DNA of 37,124 nucleotides from Brevibacillus fortis. Lineage in GTDB: Bacteria > Bacillota > Bacilli > Brevibacillales > Brevibacillaceae. Under the pieces are notes generated by a model. That model saw nothing but the letters and a program-made list of their open reading frames with translations. It did not search any database and was not told the DNA's origin. Where the stretch lies: the NCBI RefSeq assembly GCF_003013395.1, contig NZ_PXZM01000054.1, positions 1 to 37,124 of the forward strand, in the 5' to 3' direction. Numbering within the stretch: position 1 is the stretch's first letter; the number at the start of each line of letters is the position of its first letter. The translations under genes and the position numbers were made by a program. Below are positions 1-7,421 of this stretch, in pieces.

Positions 1-1
1 A

Positions 2-79
2 GAATATTTTACAGACTCAAGAGAAGCCATCACCCCAATCGCCTCAACATTTACTGAATTTTTATCGAAGTTGTATTAA
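2..79 (+). CDS. C-terminal fragment of an upstream gene, possibly SUKH (SMI1/KNR4) family
   Basis: An open frame enters from the left edge and ends in TAA at 77-79. The 25 visible residues read ...ITPIASTFTEFLSKLY. An ending of the type 'IA(N/S)SFTEFL..LY' is common in SMI1/KNR4 (SUKH) proteins, many of which are immunity proteins for contact-dependent toxins. That match is from memory of the family and rests on few residues. A strong hairpin terminator follows 25 bases downstream, which supports this as a real gene end. Confidence 0.45.
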   Translation, partial: EYFTDSREAITPIASTFTEFLSKLY

Positions 80-102
80 TCGAAAATACAAGCTACCTGA
101 CA

Positions 103-142
103 AAAAGCCTCGTGGACACGAATCAACCACGAGGCTTTTCCT
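103..142 (+). terminator. Rho-independent terminator after the SUKH-like gene
   Basis: A perfect 13-bp stem pairs 103-115 (AAAAGCCTCGTGG) with 127-139, with an 11-base loop and A-rich and T-rich flanks. It can work in both directions. It sits just after the plus-strand gene ending at 79. Confidence 0.85.
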
Positions 143-158
143 TATATTATTTACACGA

Positions 159-201
159 ATTGTATATTTTTTAGTGAAATTTTAGTGTTTTGTATTGAGG
201 G
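159..201. repeat. Imperfect direct repeat, copy 1
   Basis: This AT-rich block matches 1856-1899 at 34 of the first 40 positions. Within it the heptamer TTTAGTG recurs at an 11-base period, a spacing typical of tandem sites for OmpR/PhoP-type regulators. Its function is unknown. The copies bracket the phytase-like gene. Confidence 0.6.
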
Positions 202-291
202 TCGTGACGCCGCCAAGAGCTTATGAACGCATGCCAATTCCGCCATCAGAGAGTGTTGGCCACAGCTTATCGTTGATAAATCTACCAAGAA

Positions 292-335
292 GAAGCCCTG
301 CCACTTTTTGAAAGTGCAGGACTTCTTCTTTTTCT
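292..335. terminator. Hairpin terminator at the end of the phytase-like gene
   Basis: A long inverted repeat (AAGAAG-CCTGC-CACTTT pairing with AAAGTG-CAGG-CTTCTT, small mismatches) lies directly beyond the stop of the minus-strand gene at 338. The T-rich side is on the plus strand, so its efficiency for the minus-strand transcript is uncertain. Confidence 0.6.
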
Positions 336-337
336 TC

Positions 338-1663
338 TTATTTCAAATCCTGACCCACTTTAATCACATACATCTGCGTTGGCTTGTTATTAATTTTAAT
401 CTTACCCTTCTCGTCATAGCCATCCACACCGAAATCATTATCATTCACAATGGCAATCGTGTTTTTATCCACAATCGCCAATCCTTCCAGCTTTTCATGC
501 GGATAATTCAGCTTGGCTACATCCACCAGCAATTCCTTGGAAACAGGCACAATTCCTTGCTCTTTCACTTGGGCAACAGTGAGTTTTTCGAAGTCCTGCT
601 CACTTGTTGGCGTACCGAGTAAATTGGTTGCTTTCGAAAAATCAGCCTTGTAAATACGTTTAAGCTGTGCGTCTGCACCGGCATTTTTGTCTCGCTCGTC
701 AATCAGTAAAACATCCTGGCTTAGTGCGGCCAAGTCGCTGATAACGACGTCTTTCTGTTTCACTTTCACGAAATCCTTAGCGTTCTCTGCGATGTACATG
801 TACTCACCTACGACTTTTTTGGTGGCCAGATCCATTTTTAGAATGCGTAAGTTACGGGAAGCTTCTCCTGTCTTTTTATCAGGGAGTGCCATCGGACTTT
901 GTATGGAAGTATACAAGAACTTACCGTCTGGAGAGATCGTGACACCTTCGAAGCCACGGTTTGCAATACGTTTGGAATAGACGGCTGGCAGCGTATCAAA
1001 AATCTCCATCTGTGCGCCTGCGGCAAGCATGGCCTCTTTGGAGCCCTTAGGTACATAGCGGCCCAGGATTGTGCCATCGCGTTTTACTTGAATGATGGAT
1101 GGGCGGTATTCGTCGGATAACCAAAACGTATCGTCGACTGGGTTGTAAGCGATGCCTTCCAAATCCAAACCGTCTGGATCGTAACTAAGCTTCTTTGTTC
1201 CCGTTACATCGTAAGGGACTTCATCAGGACCAGAGAGGTTTGGCAATCCACTGATATCGTTCGTTTTCGTAAAAGCGTTGATCTTGCCCTGTGGCAAACG
1301 CAGCTTGATTGTTTCCAAAACATGAATGTTTCCGTTCTCCACTTTTATTTTGTACAAGCGTGGTGTGTAGTTTTGGTCAGGAAATGTACGCAGCTCGTCC
1401 TTACCGTATTGACCATTTGGTCCACGGTCAGCCAATGTATAAAAGATAGAAGGAGGATCGTTTGGAAGATGAACCAGACCGGAGAAGCCGCCTTCCTTAA
1501 TACCTTCAGTAAGGGCAGGAGGATTTTTCCATTCATGGATTTCTGCTACAACTGGTGCTGCCATTACATTTTGAGTTGCACCTGCTCCTTGTGTTCCGAT
1601 CAATGCCAGAGCTGTAATTGTTGCGATCAGCAAGCCTTTCTTTTGAAAGTGAATCTTCATCAA
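338..1663 (-). CDS. Secreted esterase-like/phytase-like beta-propeller protein
   Basis: 441 residues. The N-terminus has a Sec-type signal peptide (MMKIHFQKKG followed by a hydrophobic stretch ending near AAP, residues 1-36), so the mature protein should be exported. The remainder resembles the 'esterase-like activity of phytase' family (Pfam Phytase-like): EGGFSGLVHLP, YTLADRGPNG, LDLEGIAYNP..FWLSDEYRPSI, NRGFEGVTISPDGKFLY and EKLEGLAIVDKNTIAIVNDNDF are the repeating propeller blades with acidic Ca-binding-type turns. Members are annotated as phosphoesterases, but their natural substrate is poorly known. The ATG at 1663 is preceded by GGAGGGATATTG, a good ribosome binding site. It is monocistronic, between the hairpin at 292-335 and a roughly 300-base intergenic region. 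Confidence 0.85.
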   Translation of the reverse strand: MMKIHFQKKGLLIATITALALIGTQGAGATQNVMAAPVVAEIHEWKNPPALTEGIKEGGFSGLVHLPNDPPSIFYTLADRGPNGQYGKDELRTFPDQNYTPRLYKIKVENGNIHVLETIKLRLPQGKINAFTKTNDISGLPNLSGPDEVPYDVTGTKKLSYDPDGLDLEGIAYNPVDDTFWLSDEYRPSIIQVKRDGTILGRYVPKGSKEAMLAAGAQMEIFDTLPAVYSKRIANRGFEGVTISPDGKFLYTSIQSPMALPDKKTGEASRNLRILKMDLATKKVVGEYMYIAENAKDFVKVKQKDVVISDLAALSQDVLLIDERDKNAGADAQLKRIYKADFSKATNLLGTPTSEQDFEKLTVAQVKEQGIVPVSKELLVDVAKLNYPHEKLEGLAIVDKNTIAIVNDNDFGVDGYDEKGKIKINNKPTQMYVIKVGQDLK

Positions 1664-1960
1664 TATCCCTCCGAATAAAAAAACGACGTAGTGAACCGCT
1701 TTTGTTAGACTACCTGAACTATATTAGGAAAATATGAAGCTAAAATGATGGTTTTGTAAAAAATACGAACACCTTGACCAAAGGGGTTCCAGCTGTCATT
1801 CATTCTACTGGAGGGATAGTCTCTTTTTTGTACATCGACTCTATTTTTCACTGTGATTGTATATTTTTCAGTGAAAATTTAGTATTATTTTTTGAAGGGT
1901 TCCAAATAATAGTGGTTTCATTGTACTTCTTACAAGTTCATGTAGAGATTGGAGATATTA
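1664..1960. other. Intergenic region between divergent phytase-like and nucleoside hydrolase genes
   Basis: About 300 bases, AT-rich, with no credible gene. It must hold the promoters of both divergent genes. The visible structure is the second copy of the 44-base direct repeat (1856-1899), about 60 bases before the nucleoside hydrolase start. I looked for the conserved core of a purine riboswitch, which would make sense for a nucleoside operon, and did not see one. Confidence 0.5.
1856..1899. repeat. Imperfect direct repeat, copy 2
   Basis: The partner of 159-201 (34/40 identical from the first base, then a one-base gap). It lies upstream of the nucleoside hydrolase operon, so it may be a regulator site or promoter element. 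Confidence 0.6.
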
Positions 1961-2902
1961 ATGATGAAGAAAAACATTTACTTTAACCATGATGGCGGCG
2001 TTGATGATTTAATTTCTTTATTCTTGCTGCTCCAAATGGACAATGTGAATCTGACGGGGGTATCCGTCATTCCAGCGGATTGCTACTTGGAACCAGCGAT
2101 GTTTGCCAGCCGAAAAATCATCGATCGCTTCGGTAACGGCGGTTTGGATGTAGCAGAGTCCAATTCCCGCGGGAAAAATCCTTTCCCAAAGGACTGGCGC
2201 ATGCATGCCTTTTATGTAGACGCACTGCCCTTGCTCAATGAATCAGGAGAAGTGATTACGCCAGTAGCGGACAAGCCTGCGCATCTTCATATTATTGAAA
2301 CGCTGCGTGCAACGAAAGGAAAAACGACCTTGCTGTTTACTGGGCCTTTGACTGACCTCGCGCGTGCATTGGATATCGATCCGACCATCGAAGAAAAAGT
2401 AGAGCGCCTGGTGTGGATGGGCGGAACATTCCGTGAAGAAGGAAACGTGCATGAGCCTGAGCACGATGGAACAGCAGAGTGGAACGTATTCTGGGATCCG
2501 GAAGCAGCTGCTCGTGTATGGGCAAGCGGAATCGAGATTGATTTGGTCGCACTGGAGAGCACGAACCAAGTCCCACTGACACTGGATGTTCGTGAGCGCT
2601 GGGCAAAAGCGCGCAAGCATATCGGTGTAGATTTCTTGGGTCAATGCTACGCAATGGTGCCGCCGCTTGTACACTTCTCGACCAACTCGACTTACTACCT
2701 GTGGGATGTATTAACCACAGCATTTGTTGGCAATAGTGATCTTGTAAAGGTACAAACGGTTAACAGTATCGTCATGACAGAAGGGGCAAGCCAAGGCCGG
2801 ACCGTTGAGACGGCTGACGGACGCCCGGTACATGTGGTTTATGACGTAGATCGTGATGCATTTTTTGATTACATAACAGAATTAGCGAAAAAAGCGAACT
2901 AG
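1961..2902 (+). CDS. Inosine/uridine-preferring nucleoside hydrolase
   Basis: 313 residues from ATG 1961 (GGAG at 1951-1954 is well spaced; an in-frame TTG at 1949 overlaps that site and is unlikely). The family hydrolyses the N-glycosidic bond of nucleosides to ribose and free base, using Ca-bound aspartates. Visible marks are the N-terminal acidic cluster NHDGGVDDLISL (a variant of DPGxDD), TGPLTDLARAL, the VWMGG strand (ERLVWMGGTF), AEWNVFWDPEAAARVW, and a C-terminal DVDRDAFFDYI. The length is normal for the family. A nucleoside transporter gene follows 57 bases downstream on the same strand, so the pair probably works in nucleoside uptake and salvage. Substrate preference cannot be read from the sequence. 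Confidence 0.9.
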   Translation: MMKKNIYFNHDGGVDDLISLFLLLQMDNVNLTGVSVIPADCYLEPAMFASRKIIDRFGNGGLDVAESNSRGKNPFPKDWRMHAFYVDALPLLNESGEVITPVADKPAHLHIIETLRATKGKTTLLFTGPLTDLARALDIDPTIEEKVERLVWMGGTFREEGNVHEPEHDGTAEWNVFWDPEAAARVWASGIEIDLVALESTNQVPLTLDVRERWAKARKHIGVDFLGQCYAMVPPLVHFSTNSTYYLWDVLTTAFVGNSDLVKVQTVNSIVMTEGASQGRTVETADGRPVHVVYDVDRDAFFDYITELAKKAN

Positions 2903-2959
2903 AACAAAGCAAGTCATCTTAGATATCGACACAGCTGGCGATAAGGAAAGGATACCTTC

Positions 2960-4174
2960 ATGCAATACATTTGGGGAGTTCTCGGCATCCTGGGAATTTT
3001 TTTAATAGCCATTGCGTTTTCGAAAAATCGGAGAGCGATCAATCCGAGAACGGTCATTGGTGCGTTTGCGATTCAGTTTATTTTTGCTTTGATCGTGCTG
3101 AAATGGGATTTTGGGAAAAAGCTTTTGGAGTACTTGGCGTCGATTGTTCAAAGCATGATTGATTCGACGAATGCCGGAATTCAGTTCTTGTTTGGTGGGA
3201 TACTCGGTGCACAGAACGCAGGCTTTACGTTTGCCCTGCAAGTATTGCCGATCATTATTTTCTTCTCTTCCTTGATTTCGGTCCTGTATTATCTCGGAAT
3301 CATGCAGTGGGCGACGAAAATCATCGGTGGATTTTTGTCTCGGGTGCTCAAAACGAGCGAAACCGAATCGATGTCAGCCTCTGCAAATATTTTCTTGGGT
3401 CCGATTGAGGCGCCACTTGTCGTAAAGCCTTATATTGAGAAAATGACCAACTCCGAGCTGTTTGCTGTCATGACAGGTGGACTGGCGTGCGTTTCGGGTT
3501 CGGTTATCGGTGGATATGCGATGCTTGGTGTTCCGATTGAGTATTTGCTGGCCGCAGCATTCATGGGAGCGCCGGGTGGTCTGTTGCTTGCGAAAATGAT
3601 GATGCCGGAAACAGAACAGCCACACAGAGTGGAACATGTGGAAGTAATGAAAGATACGGAGTCCAGAAACGTCATTGATGCGGCTGCTCGCGGAGCTTCG
3701 GATGGGCTAAAAGTAGCTGCTGGTGTCGGTGCGCTGTTGCTCGCGTTTATCTCGTTAATTTTCTTGCTGAACACGATTATTGGCTGGCTTGGCGGGTTAG
3801 TGGGAGTAGAAGCGTTGACGCTCGAGCATATTTTAGGCTACTTGTTCGCGCCGATTGCCTTTATGATCGGGGTTCCGTGGGAGGAAGCGCTAAAAGCAGG
3901 TTCTTTCATCGGGCAAAAGATTGTCCTCAACGAATTTGTTGCGTACACAGCTTTTGCACCGGAGATTGCGAATTTGTCGCAAAAAAGCGTTGTGATCATC
4001 AGCTTCGCCCTTTGCGGATTTGCCAATCTGGCTGCGCTGGCGATGGTCATTGGCGGCTTGGGCGGATTTGCTCCGTCAAGAAGATCAGACCTTGCTGAGA
4101 TGGGCTTGCGTGCAGTAGTTGCGGCAACCTTGGCGAATCTGTTGAGCGCAGCGATTGCGGGGATGCTCATTTAG
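2960..4174 (+). CDS. nupC: Concentrative nucleoside transporter, NupC/CNT family
   Basis: 404 residues, strongly hydrophobic with multiple membrane segments. Characteristic CNT stretches are visible: QFLFGGILG (residues ~75-83), ALQVLPIIIFFSSLISVLYYLG, the substrate-site region MSASANIFLGPIEAPLVVKPYI, GGLACVSGSVIGGYAMLGV, and FALCGFANLAALAMVIGGLG near the C-terminus. The family imports nucleosides by Na+ or H+ symport across the cytoplasmic membrane. The ATG at 2960 follows AAGGAAAGG. It is the second gene of an operon with the nucleoside hydrolase, and a hairpin terminator follows at 4194. Confidence 0.93.
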   Translation: MQYIWGVLGILGIFLIAIAFSKNRRAINPRTVIGAFAIQFIFALIVLKWDFGKKLLEYLASIVQSMIDSTNAGIQFLFGGILGAQNAGFTFALQVLPIIIFFSSLISVLYYLGIMQWATKIIGGFLSRVLKTSETESMSASANIFLGPIEAPLVVKPYIEKMTNSELFAVMTGGLACVSGSVIGGYAMLGVPIEYLLAAAFMGAPGGLLLAKMMMPETEQPHRVEHVEVMKDTESRNVIDAAARGASDGLKVAAGVGALLLAFISLIFLLNTIIGWLGGLVGVEALTLEHILGYLFAPIAFMIGVPWEEALKAGSFIGQKIVLNEFVAYTAFAPEIANLSQKSVVIISFALCGFANLAALAMVIGGLGGFAPSRRSDLAEMGLRAVVAATLANLLSAAIAGMLI

Positions 4175-4193
4175 ATGATGGAATAGAAAAAAG

Positions 4194-4231
4194 TACGAGG
4201 GCTGGAGTGATCCATGCCCTTGTTTTTTTTA
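4194..4231 (+). terminator. Rho-independent terminator of the nucleoside operon
   Basis: The stem TACGAGGGC (4194-4202) pairs with GCCCTTGT (4216-4223), with one G-U pair, followed by eight T residues at 4223-4230. It lies 20 bases after the nupC stop. Confidence 0.85.
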
Positions 4232-4239
4232 CGTATAGG

Positions 4240-4335
4240 AATTTATAAAATAAATTCCGGAGCGCATAAAAAATTTCCGCTAAAACGCGGTCGCTCCTCC
4301 ATGAAAAGGCCTCAATATAGGTTTTTTATGGTGCT
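4240..4335 (-). mobile_element. Fragment of an IS3-family orfA 5' end (remnant)
   Basis: Bases 4274-4303 are an exact 30-base inverted copy of 21330-21359. Read on the minus strand from the ATG at 4303-4301 the block encodes MEERPRFSGNF, like the start of an IS3-family OrfA (compare MEERPRFSGKFKDEAL at the other copy), then degenerates to a stop. The flanking 25 bases upstream are also recognisably similar between the copies. It is probably debris of an old insertion between nupC and the acetyltransferase. Confidence 0.55.
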
Positions 4336-4411
4336 ACTTGTAAAAAGGGGGAAAAAATGCTCTTGTTGGAAAAGTAAGAAGCTTGTTATTTCAGGAAATG
4401 GAGTTGGAATC

Positions 4412-4990
4412 ATGAAGGCAGACGTCCTTTTTAACCAGTTTCCCATTCGAAAGTCAGACGAGTACACCTTGAAGAAAATCGAAGAGCAGCATTTGGACGA
4501 AGTATTTGAAATCTACAGCAACGACAACGTATTTGCATACTGCGGCATTATCCCCAAGCATAAGAGAGAGACTGTGAAAAGCATGATCGGGCATTTTGAG
4601 CGAGACTATCTGAAAAAATCCAGGATCAAATGGGGGATATTCGCCAATGATAACCCCGAGCATTTGCTTGGCATTGTCGAAGCTTTCGACTTTAATCAAA
4701 AGGTAAACATGGTGACGATTGGCTACTTCTTGTCCGAAGCGCATTGGGGAAAAGGGATTGCGACGGAAGCGGTAAAAATCTTGCTCCCATTTTTGTTCAT
4801 GGATGTCAAAATCAACAGAATTCAGGCCGAAGTGATGCCGCCAAACGAGATTTCCAAGAAGGTATTGTTGAAAAATGGTTTCACGAAAGAAGGAACGGTA
4901 AGACAAGCGACGCTATGGGCGGGCAAAGGAATTGTGGATTTAGAGATATATGGGATATTAAAAGAGGACTACGAAAAAGGAAGGGGATGA
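4412..4990 (+). CDS. GNAT-family N-acetyltransferase (RimJ/RimL type)
   Basis: 192 residues. I place the start at ATG 4412, after TGGAG with an 8-base gap. The 66 codons of open frame upstream run through the terminator and IS debris and are not believable. The GNAT fold is shown by the N-terminal FPIRKSDEYTLKKIEEQHLDEVFEIYSND, the central strand TIGYFLSEAHWGKGIATEAV with the acetyl-CoA loop (variant of Q/RxxGxG/A: HWGKGIA), and INRIQAEVMPPNEISKKVLLKNGFTKEG, the usual asparagine and 'GF..EG' end. RimJ/RimL-type enzymes acetylate protein N-termini or small amines; the substrate here is unknown. It appears monocistronic. Confidence 0.88.
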   Translation: MKADVLFNQFPIRKSDEYTLKKIEEQHLDEVFEIYSNDNVFAYCGIIPKHKRETVKSMIGHFERDYLKKSRIKWGIFANDNPEHLLGIVEAFDFNQKVNMVTIGYFLSEAHWGKGIATEAVKILLPFLFMDVKINRIQAEVMPPNEISKKVLLKNGFTKEGTVRQATLWAGKGIVDLEIYGILKEDYEKGRG

Positions 4991-5248
4991 GTGGTTGCCA
5001 CTTCCTTTGTTGTGTACGCGTTATGGCGACGGTTTTCGATCGATACGGGTTCAATTATGTACAATCGTAAAACGTCCTAGTAGTTATAGCGTAGCTGGAG
5101 AGAAGGGACTAATCATTGTGATATTGACGTACGGTAGAGAAGGAGTGGTCGTCAGAATAAAAATCTGATGCCCTGTCCTTTTTTATTGACCTTCACACGA
5201 TGTGATGGTTTAAAGTGGAGGATATAGATCAGCAAGGGGGAGATTCCC
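4991..5248. other. Intergenic region upstream of the MerR operon
   Basis: About 260 bases without a supported gene. A weak hairpin (CGTCAGA 5150-5156 with TCTGATG 5164-5170, then a T-rich tract) could end the acetyltransferase transcript. The MerR-type promoter at 5186-5216 follows. Confidence 0.5.
5186..5216 (+). promoter_or_regulatory. MerR-type promoter with operator dyad in a 19-bp spacer
   Basis: The -35 TTGACC (5186-5191) and -10 TAAAGT (5211-5216) are separated by 19 bp. This overlong spacer is the hallmark of promoters that MerR-family activators untwist. The spacer contains a near-perfect dyad, CCTTCACA-CGA-TGTGATGG. The start of the MerR gene lies about 33 bases downstream, so autoregulation of the merR-SDR operon is the straightforward inference. 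Confidence 0.8.
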
Positions 5249-5626
5249 ATTCATATTAGTGAATTGTCTCGCAAAACAGGCGTGAGTCTTCGTTCTTTGC
5301 GCTATTACGAAGAAAAGCAGCTTTTGAACCCGATTCGATTGGAAAACGGGTATCGTGAATATGCTGAATCTGACGTTGAACGAGTCAGAATTATTCAACT
5401 TTACTTCGGTCTTGGTCTTTCCGTTAAGGAAATTGGCGAATTTTTTGATTGTGCGTATACGGAAGCCATCAAGCCTCAATGTCTGCCAAATGCGATTGTA
5501 GTTGGTGAAAAAAAGCGAGAACAGATCAGAAAACAAATCGAGATCTTACGAAAAGCTGAAGCGCATCTGGACAATTGCCTATCGAGTTGGAAAGAAATTT
5601 TGCGTAAAGGAGAGGGTCAAAAATGA
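5249..5626 (+). CDS. MerR-family transcriptional regulator, apparent ATT start
   Basis: 125 residues if initiated at ATT 5249. The strong site AAGGGGGAG (5234-5242) is spaced 6 bases from this codon, and translation from here gives M-H-I-S-E-L-S-R-K-T-G-V-S..LRYYEEKQLL, the canonical MerR N-terminus. The first conventional start (TTG 5264) would cut off the first strand and helix of the winged helix and is 21 bases from the binding site. The HTH plus wing (residues ~1-70, LRYYEEKQLLNPIRLENGYREY) is followed by a short coiled coil (KKREQIRKQIEILRKAEAHLDNC). The effector is unknown. Two cysteines (CAYTEAIKPQC) lie in the linker region, but no metal site is obvious. The stop overlaps the next ATG (ATGA), indicating translational coupling with the dehydrogenase. 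Confidence 0.88.
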   Translation: MHISELSRKTGVSLRSLRYYEEKQLLNPIRLENGYREYAESDVERVRIIQLYFGLGLSVKEIGEFFDCAYTEAIKPQCLPNAIVVGEKKREQIRKQIEILRKAEAHLDNCLSSWKEILRKGEGQK

Positions 5627-6363
5627 ATCGCACAATGGTTCAAAAAAATCAGCGACTGGCAATCGTTACGGGAGGGAACCGTGGAATCGGGAGGGAGATT
5701 GCACGTCAGTTGGCCGTAAAAGGGTTGCAAGTGTTGATTACATGTCGGGATGACGAGAAAGGGCGGCAAGCTGTTGAGGGGATGCAGAAAGAAGGGCTAT
5801 CTGTCATGTATCAGGTAGTAGATGTAAAGGATTCACAAAGCATCGGGCAGATGATCAAAAGTGTTGAAAATAATTTTGGCCGTCTGGATGTGCTCGTGAA
5901 TAATGCAGGGATCATTTTGGATAGGGGAGTCTCTGTGCTGGATGTAGAAGAATCAGCGATCAGAGAGACATTTGAAACCAATTTTTACGGTTCTCTACGA
6001 ATGATCCAAGCCTCCGTCCCTCTGATGAAACGAAATCAATATGGTCGTATTGTGAATATCTCTTCAGGACTGGGAGCATTTGATATCCTGCAAGGATTCT
6101 TAGGCTTGAAGGGTTCGTCCTCCGCTTACCGCATCTCCAAAACGATGCTCAATGCTTTGACATGCTTGGTGGCGCAAGAAGTAGAGAAGGATGGGATCAG
6201 AGTAAACGCTGTATGTCCGGGCAGAGTGCAAACGGATATGGGCGGAGTAGATGCTCCTTTGACGGTTGTGGAGGGAGCAGATACTGCTGTCTGGTTGGCA
6301 ACCCTAGGTGAAGATGCTCCCAATGGCGGTTTCTTCCGTGATCGTCAGCAGATTACGTGGTAG
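5623..6363 (+). CDS. Short-chain dehydrogenase/reductase (SDR), carbonyl-reductase-like
   Basis: 246 residues, classical SDR. The nucleotide-binding TGGNRGIG is at residues 16-23, the adenine-ring motif D(V)..(VVDVKD) near 68, NNAG at 93-96, and the catalytic triad is Ser147/148 (NISSG), Tyr169 and Lys173 (SAYRISK). The C-terminal PGRVQTDMGG is the 'PG..T' motif. These enzymes reduce carbonyls or oxidise alcohols with NAD(P)H. Placement behind a MerR regulator with a 4-base overlap suggests inducible detoxification of a reactive carbonyl or similar compound. That role is an inference; the substrate cannot be read from sequence. Confidence 0.9.
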   Translation: MNRTMVQKNQRLAIVTGGNRGIGREIARQLAVKGLQVLITCRDDEKGRQAVEGMQKEGLSVMYQVVDVKDSQSIGQMIKSVENNFGRLDVLVNNAGIILDRGVSVLDVEESAIRETFETNFYGSLRMIQASVPLMKRNQYGRIVNISSGLGAFDILQGFLGLKGSSSAYRISKTMLNALTCLVAQEVEKDGIRVNAVCPGRVQTDMGGVDAPLTVVEGADTAVWLATLGEDAPNGGFFRDRQQITW

Positions 6364-6487
6364 ATGAGGAGCGATAGGAACTGTGAAGATGTGCAAATCA
6401 CCAGAATACACCGTTACCTGTAAAAGCTCTCCTATGTTACTATGATGGGTATGATCAAACATAGGTAGCTGGAATGGGGAAAACATC

Positions 6488-7363
6488 TTGAAAACATTTA
6501 AGAAAGTCTATATAGAAATCACAAGCGTTTGCAATCTCGCCTGTACCTTTTGTCCGCCAACGGAGCGCAGTAAAAGTTTTATTAAAGTAGAAGACTTTGC
6601 GAAAAGGCTGGATGAGATCAAACCGCACACCGATTACATTTATTTGCACGTCAAAGGGGAACCGCTTCTCCATCCCAAGATTGATGAGCTGCTCGATATC
6701 AGCCATGAGAAGGGCTTCAAGGTCAATATCACCACAAATGGTACGCTGATCGCGAAAAATCGGCATAAATTGCTAGGCAAGCCTGCGCTCCGACAAATGA
6801 ACTTTTCGCTTCACAGCTTTGACGGACATATCGGCTCAACCAACCGCGAAGGTTATTTGCGGGAAATTCTTTCATTTGTTCGGGAAGCCCAGGAGCATCA
6901 AGTGATTTTTTCATTCCGTCTATGGAATTTGACGCAGGACAACGCCACGAACATTCAAAAGAGTAGAAACCGCCAGACTCTCGAAATGATTGAGAAAGAA
7001 TTTGGGCTGGACTATCGAATCGAAGAAATGGTAATGCCGGGCAGCGGGGTAAAAATCGATGACCGCGTCTATTTGAACCAAGATTACGAATTCCAGTGGC
7101 CGAGTCTGACAGCGCCTGAGGATGATGGAAAAGGCTTTTGCCATGGACTGCGCACGCAGGCGGCGATTCTCGAAAATGGAACGGTTGTGCCTTGCTGTCT
7201 CGATGGGGAAGGGGTTATTAATCTAGGGAATATCAATCAGACCTCTTTCACTGATATTGTGGATGGCGAGCGGGCAAATAATCTGGTAGATGGATTTTCT
7301 CGCAGGGAAGCTGTCGAGGAATTATGCAGAAGATGTGGGTATCGTCAGAGGTTTGGAGCATAG
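6488..7363 (+). CDS. Radical SAM/SPASM domain protein
   Basis: 291 residues, TTG start at 6488 preceded by a modest GGGG-A site. The radical SAM [4Fe-4S] motif CNLACTFC (Cys15, Cys19, Cys22) is intact. It is followed by YLHVKGEPLLHP (GGEP-type SAM contact) and ITTNGT. The C-terminal part carries a SPASM-like cluster: FCHGLRTQAAILENGTVVPCCLDGEG..NLGN followed by ELCRRCGYR. SPASM proteins include peptide-modifying enzymes (sactipeptide maturases, anaerobic sulfatase activators) and many of unknown substrate. The length is typical of the short single-SPASM group. A 76-codon Cys/Arg-rich ORF faces it across a shared terminator; whether they are related is unknown. Confidence 0.85.
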   Translation: MKTFKKVYIEITSVCNLACTFCPPTERSKSFIKVEDFAKRLDEIKPHTDYIYLHVKGEPLLHPKIDELLDISHEKGFKVNITTNGTLIAKNRHKLLGKPALRQMNFSLHSFDGHIGSTNREGYLREILSFVREAQEHQVIFSFRLWNLTQDNATNIQKSRNRQTLEMIEKEFGLDYRIEEMVMPGSGVKIDDRVYLNQDYEFQWPSLTAPEDDGKGFCHGLRTQAAILENGTVVPCCLDGEGVINLGNINQTSFTDIVDGERANNLVDGFSRREAVEELCRRCGYRQRFGA

Positions 7364-7370
7364 AAAAGAC

Positions 7371-7402
7371 AAAACGTCCGAAAAACACGATTCGGACGTT
7401 TT
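7371..7402. terminator. Bidirectional terminator between radical SAM gene and the small convergent ORF
   Basis: A perfect 12-bp stem pairs AAAACGTCCGAA (7371-7382) with TTCGGACGTTTT (7391-7402), with an 8-base loop. T-rich sequence lies on both strands outside it (TTTTCTTC on plus, TTTTGTCTTTTC on minus), so it can end both convergent transcripts. Confidence 0.9.
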
Positions 7403-7421
7403 CTTCATCATGTGAGCGACG

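Noticed and set aside
1664..1960. Purine riboswitch ahead of the nucleoside operon
   Set aside because: The conserved riboswitch core and pairing stems were not found; only the AT-rich direct repeat is visible.
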